Assembly: GCF_023264675.1 (NCBI RefSeq)
Contig: NZ_JAHFVG010000041.1
Coordinates: forward strand, 1-52,331
Origin: Rhodococcus sp. (in: high G+C Gram-positive bacteria)
GTDB lineage: Bacteria > Actinomycetota > Actinomycetes > Mycobacteriales > Mycobacteriaceae
DNA: 52,331 bases
Direction: 5' to 3'
Positions 8,219-16,747 of the stretch are shown here, piece after piece. A program made the translations under genes and the position numbers. A model generated the notes under the pieces. It worked only from the letters and a program-made list of their open reading frames with translations, made no database searches and was not told where the DNA came from. The number at the start of each line of letters is the position of its first letter. The first letter of the stretch is position 1.

Positions 8219-9378
8219 CAGTAGCTCCTGGGGAGCCCGAGCGAATGCTGTGAAACGAAGTTGAGGATCATTTCACGGCTGACCGGCGCGACACGGGCGA
8301 TGCGAGCAGCGCCGAGCATCGCGGCCAATCCGTACTCCTCGGTCAGGCCTGCGCCGCCGTGGGTCTGGATTGCCTGATCGAGGGCCTTGATGCTCGCTTC
8401 GGCGGCCGCGTACTTGGCCATGTTCGCGGCCTCGGCCGCACCGAAGTCGTCGCCGCTGTCATAGAGCACCGCGGCCTTCTGCATCATCAGCTTCGCGAGC
8501 TCCAGCTCGATCTTGACCTGGGCGAGTGGATGCGAAATACCCTGGTGTGCGCCGATCGGCGTCTTCCACACCGTGCGTTCGTTGGCGTACTTCACCGCGG
8601 CATCGAGAGCGTAGCGCCCCATCCCGACGGCCATCGCAGCACCGAGAATGCGCTCGGGATTCAGTCCGGCGAACAGCTGCATCAGCGCGGCGTCGGCCTC
8701 GCCGACGAGCGCTTCGGCGGGGAGCCGGACATCGTCGAGGAACAGCGTGAACTGATGATCCGGCTCGATGATGTCCATCTCCATCCGAGTCTTCTGAAAA
8801 CCCTCGGCGTCGGTCGGCACGATGAACAACGCCGGCTTGAGCTTGCCGGTCTTCGAATCCTCCGTACGCGCGACGATCAGCACGGCATCGGCCTGGTCGA
8901 CCCCCGAGATGTAGATCTTGCTGCCTCGCACAAGCCACTCTTCACCGTCACGCCGTGCCGTCGTGGTGATCTGATGCGAGTTGGATCCGGCGTCGGGCTC
9001 GGTGATGCCGAAGGCCATGATCTTCGAGCCGTCGGCGAGCGCGGTGAGCCACGTCTGCTTCTGGTCCTCGGTGCCGTACTTGCCGATGATGGTGCCGCAG
9101 ATGGCGGGGCTCACCACGACGAGCAACAGACCCGCACCGTGCGCGGCCAGCTCCTCCTGCACCAGGGCGAGCTCGTAGATGCCGGCACCGCCGCCGCCGT
9201 ACTCCTCCGGGAGGTTCACCCCGAGGAATCCGAGTTTGCCTGCCTCGTTCCACAGTTCGGTCAGCGGCTCGCCCTTGCGTGCCTTCGGGAGAACGTAATC
9301 GATGTAGTTGTAGCGCTTGCCGAGCGAGGAGACCGACGTCCGCAGGCCCTTTTGCTCCTCGGTTTCGATGAAACTCAT
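8218..9378 (-). CDS. Acyl-CoA dehydrogenase
   Basis: 386-aa FAD enzyme introducing the alpha,beta double bond in an acyl-CoA. Family signatures are FGITEPDAGSNSHQ (FAD/substrate loop), RTVWKTPIGAHQGISHPLAQ and the C-terminal QTHGGAGLTEEYGLAAML. The start at ATG 9378 is fixed by a 4-base ATGA overlap with the end of the carboxylase alpha-subunit gene. It is one of two dehydrogenases in this operon, which fits a pathway with successive oxidation steps (citronellyl-CoA-type oxidation plus a later beta-oxidation step), though this is inference. The exact substrate cannot be read from the sequence. Confidence 0.88.
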   Translation of the reverse strand: MSFIETEEQKGLRTSVSSLGKRYNYIDYVLPKARKGEPLTELWNEAGKLGFLGVNLPEEYGGGGAGIYELALVQEELAAHGAGLLLVVVSPAICGTIIGKYGTEDQKQTWLTALADGSKIMAFGITEPDAGSNSHQITTTARRDGEEWLVRGSKIYISGVDQADAVLIVARTEDSKTGKLKPALFIVPTDAEGFQKTRMEMDIIEPDHQFTLFLDDVRLPAEALVGEADAALMQLFAGLNPERILGAAMAVGMGRYALDAAVKYANERTVWKTPIGAHQGISHPLAQVKIELELAKLMMQKAAVLYDSGDDFGAAEAANMAKYAAAEASIKALDQAIQTHGGAGLTEEYGLAAMLGAARIARVAPVSREMILNFVSQHSLGLPRSY

Positions 9379-11327
9379 TCTGCTTCTCCCTCGTTCACGA
9401 CCACTGCGAGTACTGCTCCGACTTCGACCTGTTGACCGGCTACCACGTTCAGTTCGGCGAGAATGCCGTCGGTCGGTGCGGTAACGGTGTGCTCCATCTT
9501 CATCGCCTCTAGCCACAGGATCGGCTGACCGGCGGTGACGGTGTCTCCCTGGGCCACGGCGACTCGGACGACGCTGCCGGGCATCGGCGCCAGCAGCGAT
9601 CCTGCCGCAACTTCCTCGGTGGGGTCGACGAACCGGGGAGAACGCTCCAACCGCACAGGCCCCGACGACGATTCGACGAACACCTGGGAGCCGTAGCGGT
9701 TCACGGCAAACGTTCGACGAATCTTGTTGTCGTCGAACACCACTCGATCGGGAGCATGCTCGACGAGCGAGACACCGTCGAGTTCTGTCTTCAGTCCGTA
9801 GCGGCCGAGGGTGTATTCGACGGTGATGTCGCCGTATGTCTTACGCTGCGGCTGCGACGGGAGGTTGCGCCAGCCGCTCGGCAGCCCGCGGTTGACCCGA
9901 GCGGCATCGCGGTTCGCGGCCGCGTCCGCCAGAGCTGCCGCGAGAGCCGACAGTTGCAGTGCGCGACCCTGCGCGATCGGCTGCGACAGGATCCCGAGAC
10001 CGTGCGTCTCGAAGAAGGCTGTGTCGGTGTCGCCTGCAAGGAACGCCGGATGCTTCAAGATGTTGACCAACAGGTCGCGATTGGTCTTCAGTCCGTGAAT
10101 CACGGCCTTCTGCAACGACTTCGCCAACAGTGTCGCCGCCTGCGCGCGCGTCGGAGCGAACGAGATGACCTTGGCGAGCATCGGGTCGTAGTGAGTTCCG
10201 ACGACGCTGCCGGACTCGACGCCGGAATCCACGCGGATGCCTGTTTTCTCGAGCACCTCGAACTGCGCACCCGGAATCTCGAAACGATGGACGGCACCAC
10301 TCTGCGGCTGCCACTCCTGCGACGGATCCTCCGCGTACAGGCGGACCTCGATGGAATGCCCGCGAGTTTCCGGTTGCTCGGTCGGCAGTGATCCCCCGTC
10401 GGCAACGTGGATCTGCAAGGCCACCAGGTCGAGACCCGTCGTGCACTCGGTGACGGGATGCTCCACCTGCAGCCGAGTGTTCATCTCGAGGAAGAAGAAA
10501 TTGCCATTCTCGTCGGCGAGAAACTCGACCGTGCCTGCGCCCTCGTACCCGATCGCTTCCGTCGCCAGCCTGGCGGCATCGAACAGCCGATCGCGCATGC
10601 CGGGGATGCGTTCGACGAGCGGCGACGGCGCCTCTTCGACGACCTTCTGATGCCGACGCTGGATGGAACACTCGCGTTCGCCCACCGTCCACACCGTGCC
10701 CTGACGGTCGGCCATGACCTGGACCTCGATGTGGCGTCCGGTTTCGATGTAGCGCTCGACGAAGACGGTGGAGTCGCCGAAGGCGGACAGCGATTCCCGC
10801 TGCGCTGCTTCGATTTCGGACTTCAGATCCGCGAGATTCCGGACGATCCGCATGCCGCGCCCGCCGCCGCCGGCCGACGCTTTGATCAACACCGGGAGTT
10901 CGCTCTCGGTGACCGTCGCGGGATCGAGCTGCGTCAGGACGGGTACCCCGGCGTCGGCCATCATCTTCTTGGACTCGACCTTGGAGCCCATCAGTTCGAT
11001 GGCCTTGGTCGGCGGCCCGATCCACGTCAGCCCGGCGTTCTGCACCTGCTGAGCGAATTCGGCGTTCTCGGAGAGAAAGCCGTAGCCCGGGTGGATGGCG
11101 TCGGCGCCTGCCTGGACTGCGGCGGCGATGACGAGTTCGCCCCGTAAGTACGTCTCCGACGACGCGTTGCCCGGCAAGCGGACGGCGGCGTCGGCCTCGC
11201 GCACGTGGGGGGCGTCGGCGTCCGCGTCGGAGAAGACGGCGACGGTGTCGATGCCCTCACTGCGGCAGGTCGCGAAGACTCGACGGGCAATTTCGCCGCG
11301 GTTGGCGACGAGCACTGAGGTGATCAT
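9375..11327 (-). CDS. Acyl-CoA carboxylase alpha subunit (biotin carboxylase + BCCP)
   Basis: 650-aa subunit that carboxylates its own biotin using ATP and bicarbonate. The order is: biotin carboxylase N-domain (MITSVLVANRGEIARRV), ATP-grasp (KASAGGGGRGMRIV and ERECSIQRRHQKVVEE), the EMNTRLQVEHPVTE active-site strand, a linker of about 120 residues, and a C-terminal biotinyl domain with EAMKMEH (Lys610 biotinylated). This architecture is that of methylcrotonyl-, geranyl- and short-chain acyl-CoA carboxylase alpha subunits (AtuF, LiuD, AccA1). The start at ATG 11327 lies 4 nt beyond the stop of the beta-subunit gene. It needs biotin, which links it loosely to the biotin transporter at 34.5-40.2 kb. 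Confidence 0.93.
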   Translation of the reverse strand: MITSVLVANRGEIARRVFATCRSEGIDTVAVFSDADADAPHVREADAAVRLPGNASSETYLRGELVIAAAVQAGADAIHPGYGFLSENAEFAQQVQNAGLTWIGPPTKAIELMGSKVESKKMMADAGVPVLTQLDPATVTESELPVLIKASAGGGGRGMRIVRNLADLKSEIEAAQRESLSAFGDSTVFVERYIETGRHIEVQVMADRQGTVWTVGERECSIQRRHQKVVEEAPSPLVERIPGMRDRLFDAARLATEAIGYEGAGTVEFLADENGNFFFLEMNTRLQVEHPVTECTTGLDLVALQIHVADGGSLPTEQPETRGHSIEVRLYAEDPSQEWQPQSGAVHRFEIPGAQFEVLEKTGIRVDSGVESGSVVGTHYDPMLAKVISFAPTRAQAATLLAKSLQKAVIHGLKTNRDLLVNILKHPAFLAGDTDTAFFETHGLGILSQPIAQGRALQLSALAAALADAAANRDAARVNRGLPSGWRNLPSQPQRKTYGDITVEYTLGRYGLKTELDGVSLVEHAPDRVVFDDNKIRRTFAVNRYGSQVFVESSSGPVRLERSPRFVDPTEEVAAGSLLAPMPGSVVRVAVAQGDTVTAGQPILWLEAMKMEHTVTAPTDGILAELNVVAGQQVEVGAVLAVVVNEGEAE

Positions 11328-11331
11328 GCGC

Positions 11332-12930
11332 TCACATCCGGAAGACACCGAAGTTGGCGGTGCCTTCGATCGGGGCAGAAGCAATGGCCGACAGGCACAT
11401 TCCCACTACCGTGCGGGTGTCACGGGGATCGATGACGCCGTCGTCGTAGAGGCGTCCGGACAGGAACATCGGGAGCGACTCGGCCTCGATCTGATTCTCG
11501 ATCATCGCGCGGATTCCGGCGTCGGCTTCCTCGTCGAACGCCTGGCCGCGTGCTTCGGCGGCAGCGCGTCCGACGATCGAGATCACGCCGGCGAGTTGCG
11601 CTCCGCCCATCACGGCAGATTTGCTCGACGGCCACGCGAACAGGAAGCGCGGATCGAACGCCCGGCCACACATGCCGTAGTGACCTGCCCCGTAGGACGC
11701 ACCGAGCAGGATCGAGATGTGCGGCACCTTCGAGTTGGACACGGCATTGATCATCATCGAACCGTGCTTGATCATGCCGCCTTCCTCGTACTCCTTGCCG
11801 ACCATGTAGCCGGTGGTGTTGTGCAGGAACAGCAACGGAGTGTTCGAGCGGTTCGCGAGTTGGATGAACTGGGTGGCCTTCTGCGATTCCTCGCTGAACA
11901 GCACACCGCGGGCGTTGGCGAGAATACCGATGGGATAGCCGTGCAGCTCGGCCCAGCCGGTGACGAGCGACCCGCCGTACATCGGCTTGAACTCGTCGAA
12001 ATCGGAGCCGTCGACGATGCGGGCGATGACCTCGCGTGGGTCGAACGGAATCTTCAGATCCGTCGGGACGATACCCAGGAGATCCTCGGGGTCGGCGAGA
12101 GGTTCGATGACCTCCGTGCGCGGCGGGGGACCCTTCTTCGTCCAGTTGAGCCGTTTGACGATGCTCCGGCCGATGCGGATCGCATCCTGCTCGTCGACGG
12201 CGAAATAGTCTGCGAGACCGGACTTTCGAGCGTGCATCTCGGCGCCGCCGAGGGACTCGTCGTCCGAGTCCTCGCCCGTCGCCATCTTGACCAGTGGCGG
12301 CCCGGCGAGGAAGACCTTGGAGCGTTCCTTGATCATGACGACGTGATCGGACATGCCGGGGATGTAGGCGCCACCGGCCGTGGAATTGCCGAACACCAGC
12401 GCAATCGTCGGGATGCCCTGCGCGGACAGTTGGGTGAGGTCGCGGAACATCCGACCGCCGGGAATGAAGACTTCCTTCTGCGTCGGCAGATCGGCGCCGC
12501 CGGACTCGACGAGCGAGATGACCGGAAGCCGGTTCTGCGTCGCGATGTCGTTGGCGCGGAAGCCCTTCTTCAGCGTCCATGGGTTGCTGGCACCGCCGCG
12601 GACCGTCGGGTCGTTGGCCACGATGAGGCATTCGGTGCCGCTCACGACGCCGATGCCCATGACGGTGCTCGCGCCTACCGGGAAGTCGCTGCCCCAGGCC
12701 GCGAGGGGGCACAGCTCGAGGAAAGCCGAATCCTCGTCGATCAGCAGCTCGATGCGCTCGCGCGCCAGAAGCTTTCCGCGCTTGCGGTGCCGCTCGACGT
12801 ACTTCTCCCCGCCGCCGAGGAGTGCCTTGCCGTGTTCGTTGTCGATCTCGGCGAGTTTGGTGTTCATGGCCTCGGTGGCACCGGTGAACTGCTCCGACGC
12901 CGTGTCGAGGGTGGACTTCAGCACGCTCAT
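11332..12930 (-). CDS. Acyl-CoA carboxylase beta subunit (carboxyltransferase), geranyl-CoA-type loop
   Basis: 532-aa carboxyltransferase that moves CO2 from biotin to an acyl-CoA. Crotonase-like halves are evident: VESGGADLPTQ and FGNSTAGGAYIPGMSD in the N-half, NTTGYMVGKEYEEGGMIKHG and LLGASYGAGHYGMCGRAFDP in the C-half. The loop at about residues 152-173 reads EVFIPGGRMFRDLTQLSAQG. In methylcrotonyl-CoA carboxylases this loop is the longer PDR(D/E)HFGR-FYNQA-MS, so this is not a typical MCC and looks closer to geranyl-CoA carboxylase AtuC (by memory, no alignment made). The gene overlaps the dehydrogenase upstream by ATGA. Substrate remains inference. Confidence 0.9.
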   Translation of the reverse strand: MSVLKSTLDTASEQFTGATEAMNTKLAEIDNEHGKALLGGGEKYVERHRKRGKLLARERIELLIDEDSAFLELCPLAAWGSDFPVGASTVMGIGVVSGTECLIVANDPTVRGGASNPWTLKKGFRANDIATQNRLPVISLVESGGADLPTQKEVFIPGGRMFRDLTQLSAQGIPTIALVFGNSTAGGAYIPGMSDHVVMIKERSKVFLAGPPLVKMATGEDSDDESLGGAEMHARKSGLADYFAVDEQDAIRIGRSIVKRLNWTKKGPPPRTEVIEPLADPEDLLGIVPTDLKIPFDPREVIARIVDGSDFDEFKPMYGGSLVTGWAELHGYPIGILANARGVLFSEESQKATQFIQLANRSNTPLLFLHNTTGYMVGKEYEEGGMIKHGSMMINAVSNSKVPHISILLGASYGAGHYGMCGRAFDPRFLFAWPSSKSAVMGGAQLAGVISIVGRAAAEARGQAFDEEADAGIRAMIENQIEAESLPMFLSGRLYDDGVIDPRDTRTVVGMCLSAIASAPIEGTANFGVFRM

Positions 12931-14075
12931 GCCTGGTACCCCAATCGTTTCGCTGCGAGTCCGGTCAGAATCTCGGTGGTTCCGCCGCCGATACCGAGTA
13001 TCCGTATGTCGCGGTACTGACGTTCGACTTCGCTCTCGCGCATGTAGCCGAGGCCTCCGAACAGTTGGACAGCCTGATTGGCCACCCACTCACCGGATTC
13101 GACGGCGGTGTTCTTGGCGAAGCACACCTCGGCGATGAAGTCGTGATTCTCTTCGAGTGATCGCTCGACGATGTTGTGCGTGTAGACGCGGGCGATGTCG
13201 ATCTTGCGCGCCATCTCGGTGACGGTGTTCTGCACCGACTGCCGCTTGATCAGGGGCTTGCCGAAGGTTTCGCGGTCGCGCACCCACTGCAGGGTGAGAT
13301 CGAGGCATCGTTGCGCGCTCGCGTAGGCCTGAGCGGCGAGAGCGATGCGTTCGGTGACGAAAGCCTGAGCGATCTGCGCGAATCCACTGTTCTCGGCGCC
13401 GACGAGGTTGCCGACCGGCACCCGCGCATCGCTGAACGAGAGCTCGGCGGTGTCCGAGGCGCGCCAGCCCATCTTGTCGAGTTTGCTGGTCACCTCGAAT
13501 CCTTCGGTGCCCTTTTCGATGACCAGAAGCGAGACTCCCGCGGCGCCGTCGCCCCCCGTGCGCACAGCGGTGACGACGAAGTCGGCCCGACAGCCGGAGG
13601 TGATGTAGGTCTTGGAGCCGTTGACGATGTAGTGGTCGCCGTCCCTGACCGCCTTGGTGCGCAGGTGTCCGACGTCGGAACCGCCGCCGGGTTCGGTGAT
13701 CGCGAGGGAGCCGATCTTCGTTCCCGCCAGAGTCGGCCGGACCCACTTCTCGATCTGCTCGGTGTCCCCTGCCGCTACCAGGTGCGGCAGGGCAATCCCG
13801 TTGGTGAACAGAGACGCGAACAACCCGCCCGATGCACCGGCCTGATGCATTTCCTCGCAGATGATCACGGCGTCGGCGAGGTCGCCGCCCTCACCACCGA
13901 CGCTCTCGGGGAACCCTGCTCCGAGGAGCCCGAGGGCTGCCGCTGTGCGGTGCAGCTCGCGAGGTATTTCTCCCTCGGCTTCCCACTCGTTCATGTGCGG
14001 CAGAATGTCCTGTTCGACGAAGCTACGCACAGTCTTTCGGAGCTGTTCGCGCTCCGGCGTTGTCCAGATGGTCAT
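12927..14075 (-). CDS. Acyl-CoA dehydrogenase (citronellyl/isovaleryl-CoA type)
   Basis: 382-aa acyl-CoA dehydrogenase. The FAD loop is LAITEPGGGSDVG and the C-terminal motif is ERQYRDIRILGIGGGTTEIL. The GGGT in place of YEGT means the catalytic base is not in the C-terminal loop as in medium-chain enzymes. Instead it should sit on the helix used by long-chain and isovaleryl-CoA dehydrogenases, which fits branched substrates. By eye that position aligns with Asp in the segment QRCLDLTLQW, rather than Glu; this needs a structural alignment. ATG 14075 is preceded by AGGGAGA at 6 nt. The start overlaps the AtuA gene stop by four bases. Confidence 0.88.
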   Translation of the reverse strand: MTIWTTPEREQLRKTVRSFVEQDILPHMNEWEAEGEIPRELHRTAAALGLLGAGFPESVGGEGGDLADAVIICEEMHQAGASGGLFASLFTNGIALPHLVAAGDTEQIEKWVRPTLAGTKIGSLAITEPGGGSDVGHLRTKAVRDGDHYIVNGSKTYITSGCRADFVVTAVRTGGDGAAGVSLLVIEKGTEGFEVTSKLDKMGWRASDTAELSFSDARVPVGNLVGAENSGFAQIAQAFVTERIALAAQAYASAQRCLDLTLQWVRDRETFGKPLIKRQSVQNTVTEMARKIDIARVYTHNIVERSLEENHDFIAEVCFAKNTAVESGEWVANQAVQLFGGLGYMRESEVERQYRDIRILGIGGGTTEILTGLAAKRLGYQA

Positions 14076-15790
14076 GCGAAATCTCCCTGGAATACTAGAG
14101 TTTCGGGAATGTCGATGTGACGTGACCGCAGCCACTCACCGAGGCCCTTGGCCTGCGGATCGAACCGTGCCTGCGATGCGACGCCTTGCCCGAGGATGCC
14201 CTCGACGACGAAGTTGACCGCCCGCAGATGCGGGAGGACGTGCCGGGTGACGGTCAGATCTTTCGTCTCCGGCAGCATCGTCTTCACGGCGTCCACGGTG
14301 AGTGCATGAGCGAGCCAGGCGAACTCGTCGTCGGTACGGACCCAGACTCCGACGTTCGCGTTGCCGCCCTTGTCGCCGCTTCGGGCGGCGGCGATGGTGC
14401 CGAGCGGAACGCGGATGGTCGCTTCCTCGGGTCGCCGATCCGGTAGTTCGGGCTGCTGCAGCGGTTCGAGTTCTTTCGTGTCCTGCGCCTGCAGAACGTC
14501 CTCGCGGGTTCCATCCGGCAGCACGGCAACGTGCGGAACCTCGTTCGCCGGAACATAGCCCGCCGTGAACACTCCGTACGGCGCTCCGTGCCCCGGAGGC
14601 GCCGTCAGCGAGAATCCTGGGTAGCTTGCCAGTGCCAGCTCCACCGCAACCGACGAGAACTGCCGGCCGACCAGGTTTGCATCGCTGTCACGAGCAACAC
14701 AGCGAAGCAGTGCACTCGCGGTTTCTTCGGTCGGAGCGTCGGGCTTGTCGGTGCGAACGAGGGTCCACTCGAGTTCGGCCGGGCGAGTGGGCAACCATGA
14801 CTCGAACTGCTTCTGTGCCAGTTCCGCTTTCGCGTCGATGTCCAGGCCCGTCAAGATCAGGGTGAACTCGTTGCGGAAACCTCCGAGAGAGTTGAGCGAC
14901 ACTTTCAACGTTGCCGGCGGCGCTTCACCTTTCACGCCGCTGATTCTGACCCGGTCGCTCGACTGCTGGGTGAGCTGTGCCGTATCGATCCGCGCCGTGA
15001 CGTCGGGGTTGGCGTAGCGACCGCCGGTGATCTCGTACAGCAGCTGCGCTGTGACCGTACCGACGCTGACCGCCCCGCCGGTGCCCTCGTGCTTGGTGAT
15101 CACCGAAGATCCGTCGGCGGCGATCTCGGCGATGGGGAATCCGGGGCGGGACATGTCCGCGATCTCGGTGAAGAACGAGTAGTTACCCCCGGTCGCCTGG
15201 GTACCACATTCGATGACGTGACCTGCCACCACCGCGCCGGCCAAGGCGTCGTACTCGGTTCGTGCCCAGTCGAAATGGTGCGCCGCCGGGCCGACGATGA
15301 CCGACGCGTCGGTGACGCGTCCGGTGACGACCACATCGGCGCCGTCCTTCAGGCACCGCGCGATACCCCAGGCTCCGAGGTAGGCATTGGCCGTGAGCGG
15401 GTTGCCCAGTCCGAGGTCCTGCGCTCTGCCGAGGAGATCGTCGCCCTCGACGTATGCGATCGAGGCGCCGGAACCGAGTTTGTCGAGAGCCTCGGCGAGG
15501 CCGCTCGGGTTGAGTCCACCCGCGTTGGCCACGATCTTGACACCCTTGTCGAGCGCGAGACCGAGGCAGTCCTCTGCTTGGCGCAGAAACGTTTTCGCGT
15601 ATCCGCGGGAGGCATCCTTCATCCGGTCGCGGCCGAGGATGAGCATCGTCAGCTCCGCCAGATAGTCACCGGTGAGGTAGTCGAGTTCACCACCCTCCAA
15701 CATCTCGCGCATCGCGGAGAGTCGGTCGCCGTAGAAGCCCGAACAGTTGCCGATTCTGACTGTGGAGGTGCTCACGGTAGAAGTGCTCAC
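14072..15790 (-). CDS. Acyclic terpene utilisation AtuA-like protein (DUF1446)
   Basis: 572-aa two-domain protein. The N-terminal DUF1446 part carries RIGNCSGFYGDRLSAM, VANAGGLNPSGL and TGRVTDASVIVGPAAHHFDW. The C-terminal AtuA-like domain has AARSGDKGGNANVGVWVR. AtuA is required for citronellol/geraniol growth in pseudomonads but its reaction is unknown, and related proteins occur in other acyl-CoA clusters. The GTG start at 15790 overlaps the upstream stop (GTGA). A second in-frame GTG lies at 15775. The first 30 bases are a 15-nt imperfect tandem duplication (STSTV repeated), so either start could be used. It is the main reason for calling the operon atu-like. Confidence 0.85.
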   Translation of the reverse strand: MSTSTVSTSTVRIGNCSGFYGDRLSAMREMLEGGELDYLTGDYLAELTMLILGRDRMKDASRGYAKTFLRQAEDCLGLALDKGVKIVANAGGLNPSGLAEALDKLGSGASIAYVEGDDLLGRAQDLGLGNPLTANAYLGAWGIARCLKDGADVVVTGRVTDASVIVGPAAHHFDWARTEYDALAGAVVAGHVIECGTQATGGNYSFFTEIADMSRPGFPIAEIAADGSSVITKHEGTGGAVSVGTVTAQLLYEITGGRYANPDVTARIDTAQLTQQSSDRVRISGVKGEAPPATLKVSLNSLGGFRNEFTLILTGLDIDAKAELAQKQFESWLPTRPAELEWTLVRTDKPDAPTEETASALLRCVARDSDANLVGRQFSSVAVELALASYPGFSLTAPPGHGAPYGVFTAGYVPANEVPHVAVLPDGTREDVLQAQDTKELEPLQQPELPDRRPEEATIRVPLGTIAAARSGDKGGNANVGVWVRTDDEFAWLAHALTVDAVKTMLPETKDLTVTRHVLPHLRAVNFVVEGILGQGVASQARFDPQAKGLGEWLRSRHIDIPETLVFQGDFA

Positions 15791-16584
15791 TGTGGGGGTC
15801 GTCCTGATCCGGGAGGGCCTGCGAAGGCTTGGGCGATGGTGAGCCAGTGCGCGGCATCGGTTCCGATGGCCGAGATGTCGAGATCGTCGCGGTGCGCACG
15901 CTGGGTCACGAGCAGGCAGAAGTCCGCCGCCGAGCCGGTGACGCGTTGCGACGCGTCATCGGGGCCCCAGGTCCAGAGCTGGCCAGAGGGGGAGGTCAGC
16001 TCGACCCGGAACGGCTCGGTCGGCGGAGTCTGTTGGTTGACTGCGTACGCGAAGTCGCGAGTGCGGACACCGATGTGGGCGACGCCCTTGATGCGGTCTG
16101 TCGGTTCGGCGGCGATGCCGAGTGCGTCGGCGACGTCCTGTCCGTGTGCCCAGGTTTCCATCAGCCGGGCGGTGGCCATGGAGGCTGCGCTCATCGGCGG
16201 CCCGAACCACGGGATCTTGGTCCCGGCGGGGACTTTCGACAGAGCGTCCACCATGGCCGTGCGGCGCGTCCGCCAGATGGCGAGGAGATCGTCGGCGCGT
16301 GATTCTTCCTCCGCCCCGATATCGACGAACCCGCCGGGGTCGGTCCACGCCTTCTTCAGCGCGACGTCGAATTCGGCGGCCGCATCGGTGTCGCCTGCTG
16401 CACCGGATGTGGTTCGCTCCGCGACGTTGTCGGTCCACGACAAGTGCCCGATCTGATGGGCTATGGTCCAGCCTTCGGCCGGGGTGGGCCATGCCCACTG
16501 CTGTTCGGTCAGGTCGGCGACGATCGCATCGAGCGCGTCGCCTTCCGCCCGGAGGTCATCGACGATCGAGTCGAGGTCGGCCAT
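15787..16584 (-). CDS. DinB/mycothiol-dependent maleylpyruvate isomerase-fold protein (TIGR03084-like)
   Basis: 265-aa protein with the DinB four-helix pattern. EGWTIAHQIGHLSWTD (about residues 40-55) supplies the first metal-binding His, and RLMETWAHGQDVADALG supplies the WxHxxD element. This resembles the TIGR03084 family, found beside acyl-CoA genes in actinobacteria. Members of the wider fold use mycothiol as cofactor, but whether this one does is unknown. It is the first gene of the eight-gene operon. ATG 16584 has only a weak ribosome-binding site. A palindromic operator candidate lies 35-50 nt upstream. Confidence 0.78.
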   Translation of the reverse strand: MADLDSIVDDLRAEGDALDAIVADLTEQQWAWPTPAEGWTIAHQIGHLSWTDNVAERTTSGAAGDTDAAAEFDVALKKAWTDPGGFVDIGAEEESRADDLLAIWRTRRTAMVDALSKVPAGTKIPWFGPPMSAASMATARLMETWAHGQDVADALGIAAEPTDRIKGVAHIGVRTRDFAYAVNQQTPPTEPFRVELTSPSGQLWTWGPDDASQRVTGSAADFCLLVTQRAHRDDLDISAIGTDAAHWLTIAQAFAGPPGSGRPPQ

Positions 16585-16618
16585 GGAGACAGCTTCACAG
16601 CTGGTCTGCAAAAAAGCA

Positions 16619-16634
16619 AGCAAGCCTGCTTGTT
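16619..16634. promoter_or_regulatory. Candidate TetR-type operator of the acyl-CoA operon
   Basis: The sequence AGCAAGCCTGCTTGTT is an imperfect 16-bp palindrome with core CAAG-N4-CTTG at 16621-16632. It sits between the divergently read DinB-like gene (start 16584) and the LVIVD gene (start 16748), where a promoter for the minus-strand operon is expected. Size and symmetry suit a TetR dimer, and the operon encodes its own TetR protein. It resembles, but is 2 bp longer in spacing than, the KstR2 motif of cholesterol genes. Assignment is inference. Confidence 0.5.
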
Positions 16635-16747
16635 AATTGCTGGACAGGTATCACGGAAAGTGTCCATTTACTTCGACGAGCTGGGCTACTGTGTCCGCAT
16701 TCCGGTTGCCACACGGGGCCGATCGGTCGGGGACGGGGCACTCAACC

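Noticed and set aside
9375..12930. Calling the carboxylase pair methylcrotonyl-CoA carboxylase of leucine breakdown
   Set aside because: The beta-subunit loop differs from MCC, HMG-CoA lyase is missing and AtuA is present; I left the substrate open and favour a geranyl-type enzyme.
16619..16634. KstR2 (cholesterol regulon) operator
   Set aside because: The half-sites resemble it but the spacing is 4 instead of 2 nt, and the downstream genes are not the KstR2 set.
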